The translations under genes and the position numbers were made by a program. From contig CM041200.1 of the NCBI GenBank assembly GCA_023078555.1, positions 2,612,001 to 2,676,000 of the forward strand: 64,000 bases of DNA, in the 5' to 3' direction. Under the pieces are notes generated by a model. The model saw only the letters and a list, made by a program, of their open reading frames with translations, was not told the origin of the DNA and did not search any database. Below, piece by piece: positions 58,193-64,000 of the stretch. This DNA is from Ulva prolifera (taxonomy: Eukaryota; Chlorophyta; Ulvophyceae; Ulvales; Ulvaceae). Position 1 is the first letter of the stretch; each line of letters begins with the position of its first letter.

Positions 58193-58667
58193 GCTGGCAG
58201 TCGGCACGGTCGTTCTCCCGTTAGATGTCGCCACGCTGTAGGGGATTTAGACTTGGCAGCACTGATAATGAGTACTCTATTTGCTAGAATATTATAGGAA
58301 CAATAAGTACTCCAGTGTATCAGTGTAAGATTTTTGTTCTATTCCTGGGAACGCATGTTGCGTGAAACCTCGCTAAAGTGTCCCTGTGCTGTTGGTCGTC
58401 GTGTACTGGATGGTAGCTGAGCTGTTGTAAACACATGCAACTGGCCTGCTGTCACCACGTCCCCAATTTGCACCTGGTGCTGCCAGACATTGCTTTTTGC
58501 TTCACCAGTGTTCTATGAAACAATCGATTTACGATTCATTCCGCTCTGTAGCGTGCCAAGTAGAGTGGTGATGCGTGCACAGGCCACCCAGGGCCTCAGG
58601 GGGTCATTTTAATCCGGTCCTCAGGTTTCGATCCGTCGCTTGTGTGTACTGTCACTGCCGACGGCCA

Positions 58668-58742
58668 CCGACCTCCTTATCGAGACCCCCCGCGGATGGG
58701 TCACGGCGTCATCCTTCGTACTTGGCGAACCAAGCATGACGG
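58668..58742 (+). repeat. 75-bp inverted repeat, left copy
   Basis: It is identical to the reverse complement of 59975-60049 except at three positions, and similarity drops sharply on both sides. A 10-bp insertion just left of it contains a second CCGAC-type word. In one frame it encodes DLLIETPRGWVTASSFVLGE. Confidence 0.85.
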
Positions 58743-59573
58743 CATGCCTCGCGCGCAGTTTCGACTCGCCATCGCGGTGTTCTGGCGCCGTGGCTGTGCG
58801 CTACAGAACAAATTAAAGTCACACGCAACGCAAACGATCCGTACTGCTATGCGGGTGTTGTCAGCGCCGCGCGACTGCATTGGTCGAGCAAATGCAACCC
58901 CGAGCCCTCAGCGGCGGAGCCTGCAGCCTGGAACGGCCCGCTTTCAAACACAATGATATCCTGTAACCAGTTCGGGGTATCTTGACAGCTTCTTATCTTT
59001 GCATGATTTTCTGCGTTGCGTGTGCTTTTCAGGGACCGTCGCACATGTACATTGCAGCCCCGCAGCCGTGCGTAGTCAAAGTCGATGCTTACCATCCGTT
59101 GAACTTATCGTCACAAGACGATTGCTTGTTACGATTTCGCCAGATTCATCGTTGGAGGCATTGAATCAAGCGGCATGCAGCATTACGTCTATGCTTGTGT
59201 TGCACTTTCTGGCCGGCGTGGGCTGCAAGACAAAGATTGATTGCTTGACAAAGGCTTGTTTTCGCTTCTACGCAGCTCAGCAAGCGCTAATGCAGCCGTG
59301 ATATGGCAGAGATTTTGCTTGCCAACTTCATAGTCTCATCGGCTATTGCAGCGAATAGTTGGCATGAGCCATTGTTGCCCAACGTGTACGTACCTCGAAC
59401 AAGACGTGGTCACCAGCGGACATCACCCATGATATCAACAACTAAAAGAGCAGCAATGATAACAAAGTTCATGATGTTTCAGAGGCCATGTATATGTGGT
59501 CTCATGTTACATGAAGCATGTACAATCTCGCAGGCTGCGGCAATCGGTATACAACAAGCCCCGTGTGATGCAG

Positions 59574-59733
59574 CAAGGATAACATGTATGAAGGCGTAAT
59601 TCGATGTCGTATATCTGCCGATGCTGTCCGGCTTGAGGAAAGGCAATCGTTGCTGTTAGCACTAGCGCAACTATATCGAGATACTGCCGCTCGTACGCAG
59701 CTATTCGCTAAACATTGGGCCGACAATAATTAA
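59574..59733 (+). CDS. Orphan terminal exon of an unidentified gene
   Basis: After a TGCAG acceptor at 59573 the frame reads DNMYEGVIRCRISADAVRLE, then ERQSLLLALAQLYRDTAART and QLFAKHWADNN before a TAA at 59731-59733. The amphipathic, helix-like composition and lack of rare stretches suggest a real exon, but no family is recognised and the upstream exons are unclear. Confidence 0.25.
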
Positions 59734-59974
59734 ATCATACTTGAGTGTGTCTAGAGTATCTCACAGCTCTGTTGAAGAGCATGCGCAGCCTGGAAGATAA
59801 GACAGCACATGCCGCTGCAAATAGCACGGCAACACAGCCTTCATTTTGTCAACTACGCAACGTCACATCCGCTATGAGCAACGTACTACTTGCTTGTGAT
59901 TGCAGCCATGGCAAAGGCGCCCCCATGGGGCCCCAACGGGTTGTTGCCTGCGCGCTGTTGGCCCGACGGAGACA

Positions 59975-60049
59975 CCGTCATGCTCGGTTCGCCAAGTACG
60001 AAGCATGACGCTGTGACCCATCCGCGGGGGGTCTCGATAAGGAGGTCGG
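59975..60049 (-). repeat. 75-bp inverted repeat, right copy
   Basis: It matches the left copy with three mismatches, all in the second half. On the minus strand it keeps the same open frame (DLLIETPRGWVTASCFVLGE). The copies are 1.23 kb apart and face each other. Confidence 0.85.
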
Positions 60050-60393
60050 CAGTGGACGCCCTGGTAGACACGTCTCAACGTGGCAGCGTGTCTCGAGCGT
60101 CGGGCGCAGCGACGTGCCGTTGCCTGAAAGCCAGTGCCTAAAGCGTAAATCAAGCTTCCATTGTCTGCACACATACATATTCGTGCTCGGACTCGCCATT
60201 GTTGTGTTCTGTGGATCATACACTCTCGCATGCCGTTTCCTTGGTTAATGTGGCCGCGTTGCACCGGCCACACGCGCGTGTTTACAAGGCTTGTCGGCCC
60301 TGTCAGCAGTTGACATGAGCTTATAGTAATACCCGCTGCATCTGGATTGTCAAGATCCTCGTTGATCTTGGTGATCAGCTTGTGACGTAGAAC

Positions 60394-62691
60394 ATGTTGA
60401 GCAGTTTGAAAGCTGGAGGTCTGCCACGCTTGTGCAGTCTGCTGCATTCCTCCGCCGCTAGAGCAACACTGTGGAAGCACTCTCGTCGACGTACTCATGC
60501 AGCACTGCAGCAGCGAGTACAGCCTCAAGCACATCATGGACCAACAAGTGCTGCAGCCCAGCATGTGGCTGCCACCCTGCCTAGCAGTGGCACCGGCGTA
60601 GTGCTGAGTTCCCAAGCCAACTACTATCGTGTCAGACTAGACCAAGAGGTCGTAGGTAAGGCAGCTGGTGCAGGGGTGCGGACTGTACAACTTGAACCAT
60701 CAGCTCCCGTAGCCTGACGATGCACTCACACTGGCATCATGACAACGATCACTGTAGGTCGAGCTATTGTGTAAAAAGAGATCCTTACTCCGGAAGAAGG
60801 GCGCCTATGTGCTGGTGGGAGATCGGGTGGAAGTTGTCAGTATCGACTGGCAAGATGGCCGAGCACTTGTAAGCACTGTGCTTCCTCGGAAGACAGAGAC
60901 ATCGAATCCCAGGGTGGCAAACGTAGACCACTTTGCGCTTGTCTTTGCCGCCGCGCAGCCTGCTTTCGAGACCTTTCAGGTCACACGATTCTTGGTGGCT
61001 GCAGAGAGTGCGGGTATCAAGTGCTCCATCCTACTGAACAAATGTGACCTTATACAGCCTACAGAGGTGCAGCAGATCATCCAGATAGTCAATAGCTGGG
61101 GGTATCCGGTTATACCTCTGTCTGTGCATTCCGGTGATGGCATGCCCGAGGTGCGGACAACAAAGCGGACACCATAACTCTGCCGTGTACAGCAAAGAAG
61201 CTCTGGGCCACAGCTGTGCAGCTATAAGCCGTCGTGCCTTCAGGGCAGTGCTCGGGAGTCAGGGTGTTGTGTGCTGCAGGTGAAAGCTGCCATGCGGGAT
61301 CGCGTGTCTGTGTTGGCGGGGCCCTCGGGTGTCGGCAAGTCGTCCATCATCAACGCGCTGCGTGCTGAAGCCTTCGACGAAGTGCAGCGGGGCCGTCTCG
61401 AGGTGTTCGAGCGGAAGATGGCAGAAGAGTTTGAGTGGCTACAGGGGGAAGAGGAGGCACACTCAGATTCGGAAGACCCACATGAGGACGAGGCTAGCAC
61501 GACCCCCCTCCAGAACGGAGCCTCGTCAGGTGTGTGAACAGCACCATGGACAGTGACTGCCCTGCCGTGCTATGGCCTACTGTTTCTCGCGTAGTGAGGA
61601 CGGCGACATCTGCCGCCTACTGGCCGGATCCTGTCACCGTTTGGCATTGCGCAGCTGCACTTGCCTGTGATCAGTGCACTCATCGCGACCTTGTTCTGCT
61701 TTTGCAGGCCATGCCGAGTCGACCAACATGGGCAATGGGTCGCAGCAGCGTCACCAGTCTGGTGCGGTGGAACGTCAGGTGTGCCACAGCATGCCTCAGT
61801 GGCGGCAGATGATTCGCGGTTCCGTGCTTGACTGAGGAATGCGAGCGTCCCTTCCCATTATGCTTCTATCTGCTGTGATGTGTACAAGTGCAATACAGGA
61901 AGGTGAACAAGCGGCATGGCGAAAGCGCACAGCCAACATATATGGGGCACAGGTATCGCCTCCGTAATGTTTTACTGCACTTGGGTTGTTCACTACTGCC
62001 CATTGCTTGCATGACCGCTGGTGTTGTGTACAGGCTGTCGGCAACGTCGGGCTCAGATCAAAACGTGGCAGACACACGACTCGGTCTGCCATCCTGCTGG
62101 ACTTACCTGGAGGGGGCCTGCTGGTGGATACACCGGGCTTCAACTACCCGTCCATGGAGCGAGTCACACAGGCAAATGTCGCAAACTTCTTCCCAGAGAT
62201 TCAGGCGCTCACTGCCAGCAATCCATGCCGATTCAGCAACTGCACACATGTGCATGAGCCTGACTGCTCGGTACGGGATGCTGGTTGGGACCGGTATGAG
62301 TACTATGTGAGGTGCGCAGGGGCCACGCCCTCACTGCCACGGTGGCGGCTTGCTAGACTGTGATCAAACTGCAGCTGCAACACATACAGCTATATTCAGA
62401 TACGGTGTTGGGCAGAGTGGGCATGGAGCATGCTGTTACAGGTCCCAGTATCCTCACAGTGGGTGGACACGTTGCAGGGTTCGCAATGAGGTTTCAGAGA
62501 GGGAAGAAGTCGAAAACACGAAGTTGCAGATGCAGAAGCGGAGGCGGCAGGGGATGACCAAGACCCGCAAAGGGAAAGGGGGCCAGGATGTGGAGGTGGC
62601 TCGGCTCGATGCGAAGGTGCACCGCCGGGACAGCCGCACCGCTCGCAAGGTGCATGTCAAGGAGATGCTCGAGGAAGAGCTGCAAGCATGA
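60394..62691 (+). CDS. RsgA: RsgA/YjeQ-type circularly permuted GTPase, organellar
   Basis: The ATG at 60394 begins a basic, Ser/Ala/Leu-rich head like a plastid or mitochondrial targeting peptide. Domain order is that of RsgA: an OB fold (GTGVVLSSQANYYRVRL, then KKGAYVLVGDRVEVVSIDW and VLPRKTETSNPRVANVDHFA), then GTPase motifs permuted as G4 (LLNKCDL), G5-like (PLSVHSGDG), G1 (GPSGVGKSSIINAL at about 61320), G2/switch (RSKRGRHTT) and G3 (LLVDTPGF). A zinc site follows (CRFSNCTHVHEPDC). An extra acidic insert after G1 (EEEAHSDSEDPHEDE), spanning two exons, is unusual. The last exon is a basic C-tail (QKRRRQGMTKTRKGKG) and ends at 62691. RsgA helps mature the 30S ribosomal subunit and releases factors late in assembly; plants have plastid versions. 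Exact boundaries of the small middle exon (about 61708-61780) are tentative. Confidence 0.87.
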
Positions 62692-62936
62692 CCGGCAAGG
62701 ATGGCCTCGCGCGAGAGGTGCGGCGGATGCCCCCGCTGCATGGCGTGTGGGGCCACTCACTACGTGGCGCATGCCACAGGCATCATCACCGCTGCCCCAG
62801 GACTGTGACCATCTGAGCGTCGCACTGTGCTATATCTCTACACCTTCTCGGGGTCGTTCAGTCCATGTTGGTCCTGCAATGACTGGTGTGTGACCTGTGG
62901 TGAAGTGATGCGGGTGCCTGTGATTCACATATGTAG

Positions 62937-64000
62937 TCACATGTACGTAGCCTCATCAGAGAGAGACCGGGCACAGCGGATCACAGACCCATCACATGTA
63001 TAGGATTTAGATATATGTACGCATGTATGTCTGCATGGTGATGGTAGCAGATGGTGGTGTCGCACAAGCCATTCCTCCAAAACTTTCAAGATGCTCCCGA
63101 ACTTCTGGACAAACGTTTCAATTTGCGATTGTAAAGTTGCTTCCGAGCCTCCCATCCTCTGGAACAACGTCTCACGACTGGGAACAAATGCCATTGCGAT
63201 CTGCAGGGCAACAGTAAGTGGATGCTGTGGCCACCGGTGAAGTGTTCATTGCATGCAGAATGAACGCGGCAGTCGAATCGCCTCTGCAAAGACCGTCCAT
63301 GGCATAGTCTCAGGGATGTGGCACGAGTCAGAAGCGTACCGAGAAGGCAGAAGAAGAGATCATGCCGTGGTACGGCTGCAGCACGGCTGCATACGCTTGT
63401 CTCACCGCTGCCGATAATTGCATGGATGCATCCTCAGCTGTAATTCTGAGGAGCTGGACGATGAAGCGCATGCCCCTGCAGACATCCACAACGTATCATG
63501 AACAATGATTTTCAAGGTGTCTGGGAGCGCCAACGCTGCACATGAAGAGAGTAGCTGCCTCCGTGACTTCCCAGATGGGCAATATGTTGCTTGTAATTGG
63601 TATCGACTTGGGGCACAGGTGCTTGCCTAGTGAGCCATAGGAGCCCTTTTGCACATGATCTAGAGCCTTTGTGCTCCCCTTTTTGCTTCTCAAACAAAGC
63701 GATGTCTGTGATCACATTGTAAGCCACTTGATCGGACTGCCACTTGGTTCTCAGCCGCTGCACTGGTGCACAAACCTTCTCAACTGATGCTAGAGAAATG
63801 CAAATGATCATGATCACGCAGGCATACCTCAATGTTACCAGACACATCTGCCCGCACGATCATCAGTCCTGCTCCCAACTGATCTGCAGCGTTCAGGTAC
63901 ATCGGACATAACTTGCAGTTGCTCACATGAATTCATCAACATTGATTGGTGGTGCAGCTATGAATCCGGCTGTGTACACAACACCGCCCTGCTGCTCCTG
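62937..64000 (-). CDS. Glycolipid transfer protein (GLTP) domain, 5' end beyond right edge
   Basis: Minus-strand exons run from the right edge. The first visible one reads VVYTAGFIAAPPINVDEF, then come LGAGLMIVRADVSGNIE and, after an intron, KVCAPVQRLRTKWQSDQVAY with SCAKGLLWLTR, which matches the GLTP signature S.T.GLLWLKR. Next are GMRFIVQLLRITAEDASMQL and VRQAYAAVLQPYHGMISSSA, the AY...L...H pattern that contacts the sugar head group, and IAMAFVPSRETLFQRMGG in the last exon, ending at 62937. GLTP-fold proteins move glycosphingolipids or ceramide-1-phosphate between membranes. The conserved Asp of the D..GNI motif is present. The last 30 or so residues (from SPCRHTC) look unlike the family, so an unseen intron may shorten the tail. 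The start codon lies outside the window. Confidence 0.8.

Larger units (their letters stand above)
58193..60393. other. Spacer with an inverted coding-like repeat and one orphan exon
   Basis: No complete gene is recognised. It contains two 75-bp inverted copies (58668-58742 and 59975-60049) and an orphan exon at 59574-59733. A plus-strand frame after an acceptor at 59032 (VELIVTRRLLVTISPDSS, EALNQAACSITSML) also reads like protein but could not be joined in phase to the other pieces. Confidence 0.4.

Noticed and set aside
58193-60393. Whole region as one DNA transposon with the 75-bp repeats as terminal inverted repeats
   Set aside because: The repeats are internal-looking and keep a coding frame; I see no target-site duplication outside them and no transposase.
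1-64000. Possible tRNA, rRNA or CRISPR features
   Set aside because: I looked for T-loop words (GGTTCRANYCC), rRNA cores and regularly spaced repeats, and found none convincing by eye.

Overview
The window looks like nuclear DNA of a unicellular green alga (Chlorophyta, possibly a trebouxiophyte). The evidence is intron-rich genes with GTGCGN/GTATGN donors and TGCAG acceptors, plant-type orthologues (a CTD-phosphatase RPAP2, an MRS2-type Mg channel, a GTE-like bromodomain protein, a UBL-WLM-PUB metalloprotease, a green-lineage armadillo-type protein), Ala/Gly/Ser-rich linkers in proteins, and long poly(G) and (GT)n tracts in non-coding DNA. I saw no bacterial operons, rRNA, tRNA, CRISPR or intact mobile element. 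All multi-exon models were built by hand from splice phase and family motifs; first exons are the weakest part.

Layout. 1-7.4 kb: the 3' end of one PAN/Apple-like surface protein gene, a repeat-rich spacer, and most of a paralogue with two Cys-rich modules. 8.7-13.7 kb: RPAP2-like gene (-), divergent from a 93-aa ISD11/LYRM4-like gene (+). 16.2-18.8 kb: linker histone H1 (+) and a conserved armadillo-type membrane protein (-). 20.2-25.4 kb: a short taxilin-like coiled coil (+) and a large beta-helix single-pass membrane protein (-). 27.5-33.9 kb: AAMP-type WD40 protein (-), an unidentified membrane-like protein (-), an LSm protein (-), and a thiamine pyrophosphate-type mitochondrial carrier (+). 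34.5-42.0 kb: a SEC14-like lipid-transfer protein ending in a CaaX-like box (+), DNA polymerase eta (-), a bromodomain protein (+). 42.9-53.5 kb: MRS2-like Mg transporter with a very long linker (-), DDX10/Dbp4 helicase (+), a J-domain protein (-). 55.4-64 kb: UBL-WLM-PUB protease (+), a spacer holding an inverted 75-bp coding-like repeat, a circularly permuted RsgA/YjeQ GTPase (+), and a glycolipid-transfer-domain gene (-) cut by the right edge.

The genes are mostly unrelated housekeeping functions (Pol II dephosphorylation, Fe-S biogenesis, chromatin, ribosome assembly, DNA damage tolerance, metal and lipid transport). Ribosome assembly recurs (DDX10, AAMP/Sqt1-type WD40, RsgA) and so does genome-stress handling (polymerase eta, WLM protease), but nothing shows co-regulation. 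The most unusual items are the modular PAN surface proteins with regular alternating exon phases, the beta-helix receptor-like protein, the CaaX-ended SEC14 protein, the expanded MRS2 linker, and the inverted repeats in the spacers.
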